A DNA stretch of 64,000 nt from JANYGA01 sp031420415 (GCA_031420415.1 JANOMT010000030.1:13970-77969), one strand, 5' to 3'; counted from the first letter of the stretch, positions 27,863-36,041 are shown. Made by a program: numbers and translations. Notes: a model not told the origin generated them from the sequence alone.

Positions 27863-29034
27863 TCGCTCGTCCGCGGCCGCGCCGCGTCCTCTTCCTTTCA
27901 GCCGCCGTCGGCGTCGGACATACGGCGGCCGCTCATGCCGTGCGCGCCGCTCTCGCGCAGCGCGATCCGACGATCGAAACGCAGACCGTCGATTCATATC
28001 AGTATGCGGCGAGCATCTTTGCGAAGGTCGTCGCCGATGGCTATATCGGCATGGTAAAAACCGTGCCGCAGGTGTACGGTTACTTCTACGATCGCGTGGA
28101 ACGCGCGACACACGTTCCGACGATGCGACGGCTCGTCAGTCGCTATACCGCGGGAAATCTCCGCAAATTCGTGGAGTCGTACGCGCCGGATCTCGTCGTC
28201 TGCACGCACGCATTTCCGTGTGGCGTCATGTCGGAATACAAGCGCCAATTCAATCCGACGCTGCCCGTCGTCGGCATCGTGACGGATTTCGTCGTTCACC
28301 CATTTTGGATCTATACGAACGTCGATGCCTATGCTGTCGCGACGCCCCAAATGCGAGCGACGTTACTCGCGCGGGGCGTACGCGACGATCGCATCGTGCT
28401 TTCGGGCATACCCGTCGATCCGCGCTTCGGGGTGCCGCGACTTCCCGTCGATGCGTTGCGCGAGCAACTGGGCCTACCGCGCGACCGTCCCGTGGTGCTG
28501 ATGATGGGAGGCGGCGTCGGCATCGGCCCGCTCGAAGAAATGATGCGAGCTCTTTCTTCGATCGAAGCGCCGATCGCTGCCGCCGTTATCGTCGGCCGAA
28601 ATCGAGCACTCGAGCGACGTGTAACCGCGGCTGCCGAACGCACCGCGTATCCGCTTCGCGTGCACGGTTTCGTTGAAAATGTCTTCGATTACATGCATGC
28701 GAGCGATGTATTGGTGAGTAAGCCCGGTGGGTTGACGTCCTCTGAAGCGCTCTCCGCCCGGATTCCCATGGTGCTCGTGAAGCCGTTGCCGGGCCAAGAA
28801 GAACGCAATACACGCTTCCTGCTCTCGCGCGAAGCCGCGCTTCCTGTGCGCGGTGCCGAAGAGATCGCATCCGCCGTTACTCGCGTGCTCACGTCGGAGT
28901 CGCTTCGCGCGCAACTCGGGCGCCAGATCGAAGCGCTGCGAAAACCTGATGCCGCGCGCTGTATTGCCGAGCGAATTGCGACGCTCTTGGATCGACGCGA
29001 CGCCATCGAGGCCGTGGCCGCGACGGGCGGCTGA
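27859..29034 (+). CDS. MGDG synthase/MurG-like family GT28 glycosyltransferase
   Basis: A lipid-linked glycosyltransferase resembling monogalactosyl-diacylglycerol synthases and processive diacylglycerol glucosyltransferases. The N-terminal motif LFLSAAVGVGHTAAAHAVRAAL is the lipid-binding domain signature. The C-terminal half has LMMGGGVGIGPL and the donor motif SKPGGLTSSEALSARIPMVLVKPLPGQEERN. It likely makes glycolipids at the membrane. The first canonical start (GTG at 27940) lies after the GVGH motif, and an in-frame stop at 27817 blocks anything farther up. A CTG at 27859 (CTGA overlap with the previous stop) or ATC at 27862 (GAGGAG five bases upstream) must serve. Confidence 0.85.
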   Translation: MIARPRPRRVLFLSAAVGVGHTAAAHAVRAALAQRDPTIETQTVDSYQYAASIFAKVVADGYIGMVKTVPQVYGYFYDRVERATHVPTMRRLVSRYTAGNLRKFVESYAPDLVVCTHAFPCGVMSEYKRQFNPTLPVVGIVTDFVVHPFWIYTNVDAYAVATPQMRATLLARGVRDDRIVLSGIPVDPRFGVPRLPVDALREQLGLPRDRPVVLMMGGGVGIGPLEEMMRALSSIEAPIAAAVIVGRNRALERRVTAAAERTAYPLRVHGFVENVFDYMHASDVLVSKPGGLTSSEALSARIPMVLVKPLPGQEERNTRFLLSREAALPVRGAEEIASAVTRVLTSESLRAQLGRQIEALRKPDAARCIAERIATLLDRRDAIEAVAATGG

Positions 29035-30261
29035 TCACACCCGCGGAACGCGCCACACGGCCGCACCACCGAGCGCGAAGGCAACGCATGCGGCGACGAT
29101 CGCGATGCGAGGCCCCGATCCCGCGGTGAGGGCATCGGCATGCACGACGAGCGGCCCGATGAAAAGCGGCGCCACGACTTGCGGAATCGTCGTTGCGATA
29201 TTCCACACGCCCATCGCCGTCGCCATCGTTCTCGGCGGGAGCACGGCCGTCGCGAGCGCCCAATCGGCGGTCACGAACGCGCCCCAGGCAACGCCCGCGA
29301 CACCAGCGCTTGCGTATGCGATTGGAAGCGACGTCGCCATTGCGAGCACGATGAGGGCAACCACGATCGTGCCGACGGCGATGCTGACGACGAGGCGCTT
29401 ATCGCTGCGGTCCGCAGGCTTTGCGGCCAAGATCGCGCCGACGATCGCACTGAGCGTGAAGGTGAGGAAGATGAATGCCGTCGTCATCTGCACGTCCTTT
29501 TGCCCGACGCGGAGACTGTCTCGCACGAAGAAGAGCAGATAGTCGAGCAACGCGAAAAAGCCGACATTCACGAGCCCGCGCGAGATCAAGAGCGGTTGGA
29601 GCGCACGCGAGCGCACGCTCGACCTCGAGGTGTCATCGGTCCCATCGACGCGTGCGAGCGTTCGTGTTTCACGCAAGACGACGGCCATCGTCGTGACGAG
29701 TGGAACGACGAGCGCAGCGGCGACGACGCGCAGATCGTTCACCAGGCCCGCGACGAGCAAACCGATCGCATTTCCGAGTGATTGAAAGGCGCTCATCCAT
29801 GCAGACGCCGCGCCGCGTCGCGGAACCGCAACGTAGTCGGGAATGATCGCTTGATACGGGCCCGAGGCGATATTGATCGTGCATTGGAGCGCGATGAAGG
29901 CGATGGCAAACGTGACGAACGACGGCGTGAAGAAGAAGCCGAGGAGTGACGGAACCGCAAGCCCGATCCCGAGGAGATAATATCGCGTGCGATCGCCGCG
30001 CCGCGCGCGCTCGAGATCCGAGGATCGACCGGCAACGAGTTGTACGATCGTCGCAACGAGCGCGCCGATGGCGGCGAGGACGCTGTAACGCGCGATCGCA
30101 TCGGCGTGAGGGACGAGCGCGAGCGTGCGCGCCTGAAGCGAGACGCCGAGCACGGCTCCCCAGACGAGCTGGATGCCCGCATTGAGCGAGCAGAGCCGTG
30201 CGAAGCTAGCTGCGCGCGGCGTAATCGACGGCGTAGCGATAGTCGGCAATCGAATCGACAT
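29035..30261 (-). CDS. MFS transporter
   Basis: A 408-residue major facilitator with about 12 membrane helices, of the general MFS_1 or GPH-like type. Helix pairs are clear (IQLVWGAVLGVSL, VLAAIGALVATIVQLVAGRSSDLERAR with the loop 2-3 motif), but no residue points to a substrate. The ATG at 30261 gives a short soluble N terminus and overlaps the end of the upstream MobA-like gene by 56 bases. Its stop is directly adjacent to the stop of the convergent glycosyltransferase (TGATCA at 29032-29037), with no terminator between them. Confidence 0.88.
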   Translation of the reverse strand: MSIRLPTIATPSITPRAASFARLCSLNAGIQLVWGAVLGVSLQARTLALVPHADAIARYSVLAAIGALVATIVQLVAGRSSDLERARRGDRTRYYLLGIGLAVPSLLGFFFTPSFVTFAIAFIALQCTINIASGPYQAIIPDYVAVPRRGAASAWMSAFQSLGNAIGLLVAGLVNDLRVVAAALVVPLVTTMAVVLRETRTLARVDGTDDTSRSSVRSRALQPLLISRGLVNVGFFALLDYLLFFVRDSLRVGQKDVQMTTAFIFLTFTLSAIVGAILAAKPADRSDKRLVVSIAVGTIVVALIVLAMATSLPIAYASAGVAGVAWGAFVTADWALATAVLPPRTMATAMGVWNIATTIPQVVAPLFIGPLVVHADALTAGSGPRIAIVAACVAFALGGAAVWRVPRV

Positions 30262-30943
30262 CGAAGCAAAGCGTGGGCGACGCGCCACGAATCGCGCGAA
30301 CCGTGCAATCGAGCAACTCGCTCCCACGCGCTTCGACGTGCGCGACGCGAAGCCGGCGCGTGGCGAACCGGAGCAGCAGAGCCGGGCCTAGGAGCACCGC
30401 CATGCGAACCAGACTCTTCCGCGCGTCGAAAAATTGCTGTGAAGCATCGAGTGCTCGCGGCGCGACACCGGCCCCGAAGTACACGACGTTTCCGTTCGCG
30501 ATTCGGTCGCGACCGAGACGTGTTACGTGTGGGGGCGCACCCGGATAGGTGGATTCGTACGCATCGGCTTCTGCAAGCGGCAAGGCGAGATCGCAGTCTC
30601 GCGCGCGCTCGACGAATTCGGCCATAGCGCACGGCGTGACGAACGGCATATCGCTACTCGAGAGCAAGAGCGGCTCGTTCGTGCCGTACGCCATCGCGCG
30701 TCGAATGTTTTCTCGGCCATCGGCCGATTCGTCGATGACGTCGTCGACGCGCGAGCCGCAATGCGCGTGCACGGCCGCTCCGCCGATGATGACGATCCGT
30801 CGGGCGCCCGTGGCGCGCGCCGCATCGATCGCACGATCGAGCATGGTGATATCGCTTACACTTGCGAGCGCCTTCGTCGAAACGCCGAGCTCGCGTGCGA
30901 ACGGATCGTCGGCGCGGCCGCCCGCCGTTATGGCCGCAATCAT
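30206..30943 (-). CDS. MobA-like NTP transferase domain protein
   Basis: A 245-residue GT-A-fold nucleotidyltransferase (NTP_transf_3). The N terminus IAAITAGGRADDPFARELG resembles the nucleotide-binding AGGxxxR motif, and SSSDMPFVTPCAMAEFVERA holds the metal-binding Asp. Related enzymes make molybdopterin cofactors or sugar-phosphate cytidylyl/guanylyl compounds. The C-terminal half is longer than MobA and less conserved. It is expressed ahead of the MFS transporter. Confidence 0.82.
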   Translation of the reverse strand: MIAAITAGGRADDPFARELGVSTKALASVSDITMLDRAIDAARATGARRIVIIGGAAVHAHCGSRVDDVIDESADGRENIRRAMAYGTNEPLLLSSSDMPFVTPCAMAEFVERARDCDLALPLAEADAYESTYPGAPPHVTRLGRDRIANGNVVYFGAGVAPRALDASQQFFDARKSLVRMAVLLGPALLLRFATRRLRVAHVEARGSELLDCTVRAIRGASPTLCFDVDSIADYRYAVDYAARS

Positions 30944-31075
30944 TGCATTTTCGTCTGCGTCACCGCGGCGTCATAGCCGAGGTGACGCTGCGGTTCCTCC
31001 ACCATTTGGAGAAAGCATGTGCGACGGCGGTGCGGAACGAGTTCGTTCTCGATGCTATCCCTGGAGTGCGCCGCC

Positions 31076-31819
31076 GTGAACGCAATGGAAATTACCTACC
31101 AACCGATTCTCAATCTGCAGACCGGGCGAATCGAAAAATGTGAAGCGCTTTGCAATCCGCCCGAAGCCGGCGCCGATATCGCTGCGTTTTTCATGTCGGC
31201 AGAGATGAATGGGTCGTTACGTGGTTTTACGGATCGCGTTTTCGATAGCGTTTTCTCCGATTGGCAGAAGCATGGGAGCCCGACGACCGATGTCTCCGTC
31301 AATCTTACCGTCGGCGATCTCGCCGAACCGGATCTAGCAAAGCGTGTCGAAAAAGCGTGCAAGAAACACCGGCTCGATCCGGCCCGGCTTTGGTTTGAGG
31401 TCGACGACCGCGCGCAAAGTCTCGTCGATCCGGTCGGTCTGCAAAGCATGTCGCAAATCGTGAGCCTAGGCGTTCGCTTTAGCATCGATGGATTCGGTGA
31501 CGAGCTTTCGCAAACGACGCATTACGAAGTAGGGGGTCTCCCCGTAGCCGAGATTAAGATAAACGCGCGTTACGTGCGGGACGCCGATGAAAATATGCGT
31601 CATCGCGACGTCGTCATCGCGAGCGTCACACTCGCCCGCGACCTGAACATCGGCGTCGCCGCAAAATCGATCGAGCGGGAGAATATCGCTCTCCTCATGC
31701 GTCGTCTCGGATGTACGCACGGGCAGGGATTCTATTTCGCGCGACCGACCGCTGCGAACGTGGTAGCGGCATTGGTCGCGAAGATGGCACAAGCGGGTCC
31801 GCTGGAAAGCGGCAGGTAA
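31076..31819 (+). CDS. Degenerate EAL domain protein
   Basis: A stand-alone EAL domain of 247 residues, the fold of c-di-GMP phosphodiesterases. The signature EAL is kept (E23), as are the Asn of SVNLT, the Glu of WFEVDD, the Lys of EIKIN and GQGFYFARP. The DDFG motif is changed to DGFG, KID to KIN, and the late AEGVE motif to AKSIE, so the second metal site and catalytic Glu are lost. It probably binds c-di-GMP or a partner instead of cleaving it. I use the GTG at 31076 (GGAG nine bases upstream); an ATG lies at 31085. Confidence 0.85.
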   Translation: MNAMEITYQPILNLQTGRIEKCEALCNPPEAGADIAAFFMSAEMNGSLRGFTDRVFDSVFSDWQKHGSPTTDVSVNLTVGDLAEPDLAKRVEKACKKHRLDPARLWFEVDDRAQSLVDPVGLQSMSQIVSLGVRFSIDGFGDELSQTTHYEVGGLPVAEIKINARYVRDADENMRHRDVVIASVTLARDLNIGVAAKSIERENIALLMRRLGCTHGQGFYFARPTAANVVAALVAKMAQAGPLESGR

Positions 31820-31853
31820 CGCGCGACGGCCGCGCCAATTTTCGCCGTCGCCC

Positions 31854-31946
31854 GGAGGGATGGGTGAGTGGCTGAAACCAACCGTTTGCTAAATGGTCGT
31901 GGGTCTAAAAAATCCACCGAGAGTTCGAATCTCTCTCCCTCCACCA
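31854..31946 (+). tRNA. tRNA-Ser (GCT)
   Basis: A class II tRNA with acceptor GGAGGGA/TCCCTCC, a 5-bp anticodon stem with loop TTGCTAA (anticodon GCT at 31888-31890), a long variable arm and T-loop TTCGAAT. CCA is encoded at 31944-31946. Confidence 0.95.
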
Positions 31947-32019
31947 ATCGCGTTCGACTTCACAGCCAGAAGGAGACGCGGAGACCGCGCGGTATCGTAG
32001 AGAGTCCGCCGGGACACGT

Positions 32020-32096
32020 GCGGTCGTAGCTCAATTGGATAGAGCAACAGGCTACGAACTTGTAGGTTGGGGGTTCGAGTCCCTCCGACCGCACCA
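32020..32096 (+). tRNA. tRNA-Arg (ACG)
   Basis: Acceptor GCGGTCG/CGACCGC, D-stem GCTC/GAGC, anticodon loop CTACGAA with ACG, T-arm GGGGG-TTCGAGT-CCCTC, and an encoded CCA. The A34 of this anticodon is the known substrate of TadA, whose gene lies at 34385. Confidence 0.95.
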
Positions 32097-32103
32097 GTGG
32101 GAA

Positions 32104-32130
32104 ACGCCTCGTCAATGACGAGGCGTTTTT
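32104..32130 (+). terminator. Intrinsic terminator after tRNA-Arg (ACG)
   Basis: A perfect 10-bp stem ACGCCTCGTC/GACGAGGCGT with loop AAT is followed by five T, eight bases after the tRNA CCA end. Confidence 0.9.
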
Positions 32131-32224
32131 GTATTTCTGACCTCGCGGATCGTCGTTGCGGGCGTGTCTCCGAAGGGGAACCGAGCGTTCAACAAAAACC
32201 TACGTCGGTCGCGCAATCGGCGAT

Positions 32225-32296
32225 GGCTCGGTAGCTCAGTGGTAGAGCGGGGGACTCATAAGCCCTAGGTCGCAGGTTCGAGCCCTGCCCGAGTCA
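32225..32296 (+). tRNA. tRNA-Met (CAT), elongator or tRNA-Ile2
   Basis: Acceptor GGCTCGG/CCGAGTC, D-arm GCTC/GAGC, anticodon loop CTCATAA with CAT at 32257-32259, T-arm GCAGG-TTCGAGC-CCTGC. CCA is not encoded. The last anticodon-stem pair (A31-G39) is mismatched. A CAT anticodon cannot be split by eye between elongator Met and lysidine-modified Ile. Confidence 0.88.
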
Positions 32297-32423
32297 CGTA
32301 TCCGCCGCCGGAGCGTCTCCATGCGAGGATGCGAATCTTTCCCTGGCGTAACCGTGTCTCGTGGAGGTGATGCGAGCGAACCGCTTGCCGCATCGCGATT
32401 TTCACCCGAGGTACGAAGGCAAC

Positions 32424-32666
32424 ATGTCAACGATTCCCTGCGATTTCTGCCCCCATCCGGTCGACCGCGGCCAGATGGAAGAAATCGAAATTTCACACTA
32501 CGTTCCCGATTCGTCCGGCGACGATCTTGCGTACGCGCGAACGTACTTTTTCGGTCATCCCGATTGCGTTCGCAAATTCTATCGAGGCCTCGTCGATCAC
32601 AAGCTCGACCTCTTCAAACACATGCCGACCGCGGCACCGACGACGTCTCCGGAAGAACCGAAGTAA
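32424..32666 (+). CDS. Small CxxC/HxxC protein within the tRNA cluster
   Basis: I do not recognise this 80-residue protein. It starts STIPCDFCPHPVDRG, giving a CxxC knuckle, and later has FFGHPDCVRKFYRGL, giving HxxC; together they could bind one zinc ion in a treble-clef-like fold. The C terminus is Pro/Thr-rich. The ATG at 32424 follows AAGG at a suitable distance. It stands between tRNA-Met and tRNA-Arg (CCG). Confidence 0.6.
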   Translation: MSTIPCDFCPHPVDRGQMEEIEISHYVPDSSGDDLAYARTYFFGHPDCVRKFYRGLVDHKLDLFKHMPTAAPTTSPEEPK

Positions 32667-32676
32667 CGTCACCCTC

Positions 32677-32750
32677 GCGCACGTAGCGTAGCTGGATAAC
32701 GCGCGGCCCTCCGAAGGCTGAGACCGGGGGTTCGAATCCCTCCGTGCGCA
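32677..32750 (+). tRNA. tRNA-Arg (CCG)
   Basis: Acceptor GCGCACG/CGTGCGC, D-stem GCGT/ACGC, anticodon stem CGGCC/GGCTG with loop CTCCGAA (anticodon CCG), T-arm GGGGG-TTCGAAT-CCCTC. CCA is not encoded. Confidence 0.94.
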
Positions 32751-32760
32751 CGATGAAATG

Positions 32761-32790
32761 AAAGCGCCACCCACATACGGGTGGCGCTTT
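32761..32790. terminator. Bidirectional terminator
   Basis: A perfect 12-bp stem AAAGCGCCACCC/GGGTGGCGCTTT with a 6-base loop lies between tRNA-Arg (CCG) and the convergent gene ending at 32808. The A-rich and T-rich ends allow it to act on both strands. Confidence 0.85.
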
Positions 32791-32807
32791 CGTATTCGCA
32801 GTGGTCC

Positions 32808-33653
32808 TTACGCGACGAACCCCGCTCGCGCCGCGCAATCCGCGTGGCGCGCGTAGCCCGCGCGTTCGAAACAGTATGCCGGTACGTCGGCCTTCGTATC
32901 GATGATCCGATACTCGACATCGCCATCGCCGCCGTAGGCGAACGGACCCAAGTGGAACGCCCCCGCGGTCGTGATGCGCGAGATCAGCCACGCATTGCCG
33001 ACGGGCGCGAATTGCGCGTCGAGCATGAACGTGCCGTGAGCGGGGCCGACCGCATACGGTGTCTCGCTTGAGACGCGCCACGTTACGAAGCTCTGCGTAT
33101 CGACGAACATCGCGCGCACGCTGTTGATGCGCGGATCGAAGAGCGGTGTGAGCTTGAGCTCGTAGACCGGGCGGTCGCGATAGGTCCCTTCCCCCACGAG
33201 TTCCACCGCGTATCGCTTCACACGTGCGACCACATGCGTGATCGTGCGCAGCGAGCCCGGCGCCGCAGATTCGTCGATGTCGTCGCGCGAGCGCGCAACG
33301 AGCCGGAATGTCGCGTCGGGGTCGAACCGTGGGCGCTCGAAGGCAACGCGAGCGATGCGTTCGGTTCCGTCGCCTTCGACTGCGAGTTTTGCGACGATCG
33401 CCGTCCGGTCCGCCGTGCGCAATACGATCCGCTCGCGCTCTTCGCGAACGCGTCCCTTGTGTGTCAATTTCGCATCGACGCGATAGCTCAATACCGCAGG
33501 CGTCGGTTGCGCGGACCACGTCGCAAGGGCCCGCACGTAGATCTCGTCACCCGAAAGCGCCGTCGTCTGAGCGGAGGCGGTGGAGGAGCAAGCGACACTT
33601 GCCATCACGGCAAACGCGACCGAGCGCGAGAAATTAAACGTTGGAAGACGCAT
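32808..33653 (-). CDS. Exported LolA-like or DUF protein
   Basis: A 281-residue exported protein with a signal peptide ending STASAQ at about residue 29. The body is beta-rich (VLSYRVDAKLTH, RYAVELVGEGTYRDRPVYELKLTPLFDP) and resembles the outer-membrane lipoprotein-sorting fold in style. The C terminus has two Cys (AYCFERAGYARHADC) that may form a disulfide. A weakly similar protein is encoded at 36041-36997. The function is unknown. Confidence 0.72.
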   Translation of the reverse strand: MRLPTFNFSRSVAFAVMASVACSSTASAQTTALSGDEIYVRALATWSAQPTPAVLSYRVDAKLTHKGRVREERERIVLRTADRTAIVAKLAVEGDGTERIARVAFERPRFDPDATFRLVARSRDDIDESAAPGSLRTITHVVARVKRYAVELVGEGTYRDRPVYELKLTPLFDPRINSVRAMFVDTQSFVTWRVSSETPYAVGPAHGTFMLDAQFAPVGNAWLISRITTAGAFHLGPFAYGGDGDVEYRIIDTKADVPAYCFERAGYARHADCAARAGFVA

Positions 33654-33728
33654 CCTTCAAAGCTTCGGCACATACCGCGTTGAGATGAGTCGCAGGCTGG
33701 CACGTGCGCCGACCGGAAGCGCCAGCGC

Positions 33729-34388
33729 ATGGCCTCCGACTTTCGCTTCAACGTCTATGACGCATTCGACCGCGTTCACGAACTCGTCGATTCAGCCGAC
33801 ATGGATGACGCCGACGGTGGCACCGCGATGGACCGTGCCGAGTACCAGATCCAGATCAACAAGCTCGTCGAAGGGCTCGTCGAAATCTTGCAACACGCGG
33901 CGCGGCACTCGCTGCTCAGCCTCGATGCGGGCGATTACGACCACGACCTCGAGGTCGAGGAGATCGGCGTCTATCGCGACGAGGAAGACGAACCAGCAGC
34001 GAACCATCACGTCGCGATCCGCATTCCCGACTATCTCTTGCCCGACGAAGACGATGCCGTCTCGACGGCCATTAAAAGCTTCGATCTCGGCACCGTGGAA
34101 ACGACGGCCGACGTCGCGCTCGCCGCCTACGCGCGAGCGGCCGTGCTTTCTAATAGCAATCCCGATCTTACCGAGCGGCTCGCCGAAGCGTGGGAACAGG
34201 TTGCAGAGCGCCTCATTCCGCGCGTCGCCCCCGCGGTGCAGCGCCTCGAAGCGGCCGGCCTCATCAAAGTCTACGATGCGCGAACGAAACGCACGTACGA
34301 TCCCGTCGCCGTTGCGGCCGATGAGGCGAATTCCACGATCGAACTCACGATCGCAACCGAAGCACCCGAGGGCGCGCGCCCCGCGTGA
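33729..34388 (+). CDS. Acidic hypothetical protein upstream of tadA
   Basis: I do not recognise this 219-residue soluble protein. It is strongly acidic (DLEVEEIGVYRDEEDEPA), mainly helical, with LAAYARAAVLSNSNPDLTERLAEAWEQVAERL in the second half. It ends in an Ala/Glu-rich tail. ATG start; its stop overlaps the tadA GTG (GTGA), so the two are made together. No signal or membrane segment is seen. Confidence 0.7.
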   Translation: MASDFRFNVYDAFDRVHELVDSADMDDADGGTAMDRAEYQIQINKLVEGLVEILQHAARHSLLSLDAGDYDHDLEVEEIGVYRDEEDEPAANHHVAIRIPDYLLPDEDDAVSTAIKSFDLGTVETTADVALAAYARAAVLSNSNPDLTERLAEAWEQVAERLIPRVAPAVQRLEAAGLIKVYDARTKRTYDPVAVAADEANSTIELTIATEAPEGARPA

Positions 34389-34879
34389 CCGACGAAGCCG
34401 CGATGCGCCGCGCGATGACGCTCGCGGATGAAGCCACGCAACACGGCGACGTTCCCATCGGCGCGCTTCTCATCACGGACGATCGCGCGTTTTCAGCGCA
34501 CAACGAGAAAGAGCGCCGTCCCGATCCGACCGCGCATGCCGAGATGCTCGTGCTTCGCAGCGCCGCCGCAACACTCGGCCGCTGGCGTCTTACGGGCGCC
34601 GTCCTCTACGTCACGAAAGAACCGTGCGCCATGTGTGCGGGCGCGATCGTGGCGGCGCGCATCGCGAAAGTCGTGTACGGTTGTCGCGATCCCAAGGGTG
34701 GCGCCGCGGGAAGCGTGATCGACGTTTTTGCCTCGGAAGCCGCCAACCATCGGGTCGACGTCGTCGCGGGTGTGCTCGAAGCGGAGACGGCGGCGCAACT
34801 TCGCGACTTCTTCGCGAAACGTCGCGCGGCGGGCGACCGCTCGCGCGGGCCAGGACCGCGGTTACCGGACGTGCTATAA
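34385..34879 (+). CDS. tadA: tRNA-specific adenosine deaminase
   Basis: TadA deaminates A34 of tRNA-Arg (ACG) to inosine, letting it read CGU, CGC and CGA codons. The 164-residue product has the zinc and catalytic motif HAEM near residue 52 and PCAMCAG near residue 82. Its presumed substrate gene is about 2.3 kb upstream. GTG start overlapping the preceding stop. An extended -10 promoter for the following tRNA lies inside its last codons. Confidence 0.94.
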   Translation: MTDEAAMRRAMTLADEATQHGDVPIGALLITDDRAFSAHNEKERRPDPTAHAEMLVLRSAAATLGRWRLTGAVLYVTKEPCAMCAGAIVAARIAKVVYGCRDPKGGAAGSVIDVFASEAANHRVDVVAGVLEAETAAQLRDFFAKRRAAGDRSRGPGPRLPDVL

Positions 34880-34880
34880 T
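34872..34880 (+). promoter_or_regulatory. Extended -10 promoter of tRNA-Ser (CGA)
   Basis: TG-C-TATAAT is a consensus extended -10. No -35 hexamer is seen. Start of transcription at about 34887 lies 24 bases before the tRNA. The element overlaps the tadA stop codon. Confidence 0.75.
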
Positions 34881-34910
34881 TCCCGTCGGCCACACGTCGA
34901 GACCCGCCTT

Positions 34911-35001
34911 GGAGAGGTGGTCGAGTGGTTGATGGCACCCGCCTCGAAAGCGGACGAACGTGATGAGCGTTCCGAGAGTTCGAATCTCTCCCTCTCCACC
35001 A
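34911..35001 (+). tRNA. tRNA-Ser (CGA)
   Basis: A class II tRNA with acceptor GGAGAGG/CCTCTCC, anticodon stem CCGC/GCGG around loop CTCGAAA (anticodon CGA), a long variable arm (about 20 bases) and T-loop TTCGAAT. CCA is encoded at 34999-35001. Confidence 0.95.
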
Positions 35002-35008
35002 GGTATGG

Positions 35009-35040
35009 GAGCACTCGCGCGAGCGAGTGCTCTTTGCATT
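35009..35040 (+). terminator. Intrinsic terminator after tRNA-Ser (CGA)
   Basis: A perfect 10-bp stem GAGCACTCGC/GCGAGTGCTC with loop GCGA is followed by TTTGCATTTT. It also faces the convergent oxidoreductase gene ending at 35061. Confidence 0.85.
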
Positions 35041-35060
35041 TTGACTCGAAAGCGGCGCGT

Positions 35061-36041
35061 CTAGCCGATCGCGATGAGGATCTTGCCGAAGTTCGCGTCG
35101 CGTTCCATGTATTCGTGCGCGTCGCGCACCTGCGCGAGCGGGAAGGCGCGATCGACTTCCGCGCGCAAATCCCCGCGCGCGAAAAGCGGCAAGAGCTCGC
35201 GCTCGAAGCGCTTGGCGAGCGCGATCTTTTCATCGAGCGCGCGCGACCGGAGCACCGTGCCGTGAATTTCCGCGCGCTTCACGAGCAAGATGCCGAGATT
35301 GAGCGAACCTTGTGCGCCACCCATCGTGCCGATTTGAACGATGCGTCCGCACGCTGCGACGACCGCGAGATTTGGCCCGAGCATCGGTGCGCCGACGAAA
35401 TCGAGAATCACGTCCGCGCCGCGGGCGTTCGTCGCTGCGTGCACGCGCCCGACCCAGTTGTCGTCGAGCACGAAGCCGTAATCGAGCCCGTGCGCTTTCG
35501 CGCGGTCGAGTTTCTCGGGCGTGCGCGACGTCCCGATCGCGAGCCCGCCGCTCGCTTTGACGAGCGCGACGGCCGCGAGCCCGACGCTGCTGCCCACCGC
35601 GTGTACGAGCGCGATCTCGCCGAGTGCGAAGCGTCCGCGTGCGAAGAGCGCGTCGTGCGCCGTCGTGAACGACTCGACGATCGCAGCCGCGCTCGCGAGA
35701 TCGACGCCGGTTGGAACCTTCGAAAGCGTGAGCGCGTTGGTCGCCACGCGCTCCGCGTGAGCGCCGGTCGCGACGAGTCCGCAGACGCGATCGCCAACCG
35801 CAACCGACGTCACACGCGCGCCGATCGCGCGCACGGTGCCCGAAAATTCGATGCCCGGCACGACGACGTCCGATTTCGGCATCGCATAGCCGCCGCGTCG
35901 TTCGAGCACATCCGCGCGATTGAGGCCCGCGTAGGCGACCTCGATGAGTGCATCGTCGCTGCCGAGTTCGGGCTCGGCAAGATCGTCGCGAAGTTCGATG
36001 ACGTCGATGCCGCCGGTGCCCACATACGTCGCGCCGCGCAT
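35061..36041 (-). CDS. Zinc-free MDR family NADPH:quinone oxidoreductase
   Basis: A 326-residue cytoplasmic oxidoreductase of the medium-chain dehydrogenase/reductase superfamily (QOR/PIG3 branch). The N-terminal substrate domain has YAGLNRADVLERRGGY and VPGIEFSGTV; the nucleotide domain has HAVGSSVGLAAVAL, a variant of the usual Rossmann AxxGxxG loop. It lacks catalytic and structural zinc ligands. The ATG shares one base with the stop of the upstream minus-strand gene (TGATG). Confidence 0.92.
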   Translation of the reverse strand: MRGATYVGTGGIDVIELRDDLAEPELGSDDALIEVAYAGLNRADVLERRGGYAMPKSDVVVPGIEFSGTVRAIGARVTSVAVGDRVCGLVATGAHAERVATNALTLSKVPTGVDLASAAAIVESFTTAHDALFARGRFALGEIALVHAVGSSVGLAAVALVKASGGLAIGTSRTPEKLDRAKAHGLDYGFVLDDNWVGRVHAATNARGADVILDFVGAPMLGPNLAVVAACGRIVQIGTMGGAQGSLNLGILLVKRAEIHGTVLRSRALDEKIALAKRFERELLPLFARGDLRAEVDRAFPLAQVRDAHEYMERDANFGKILIAIG

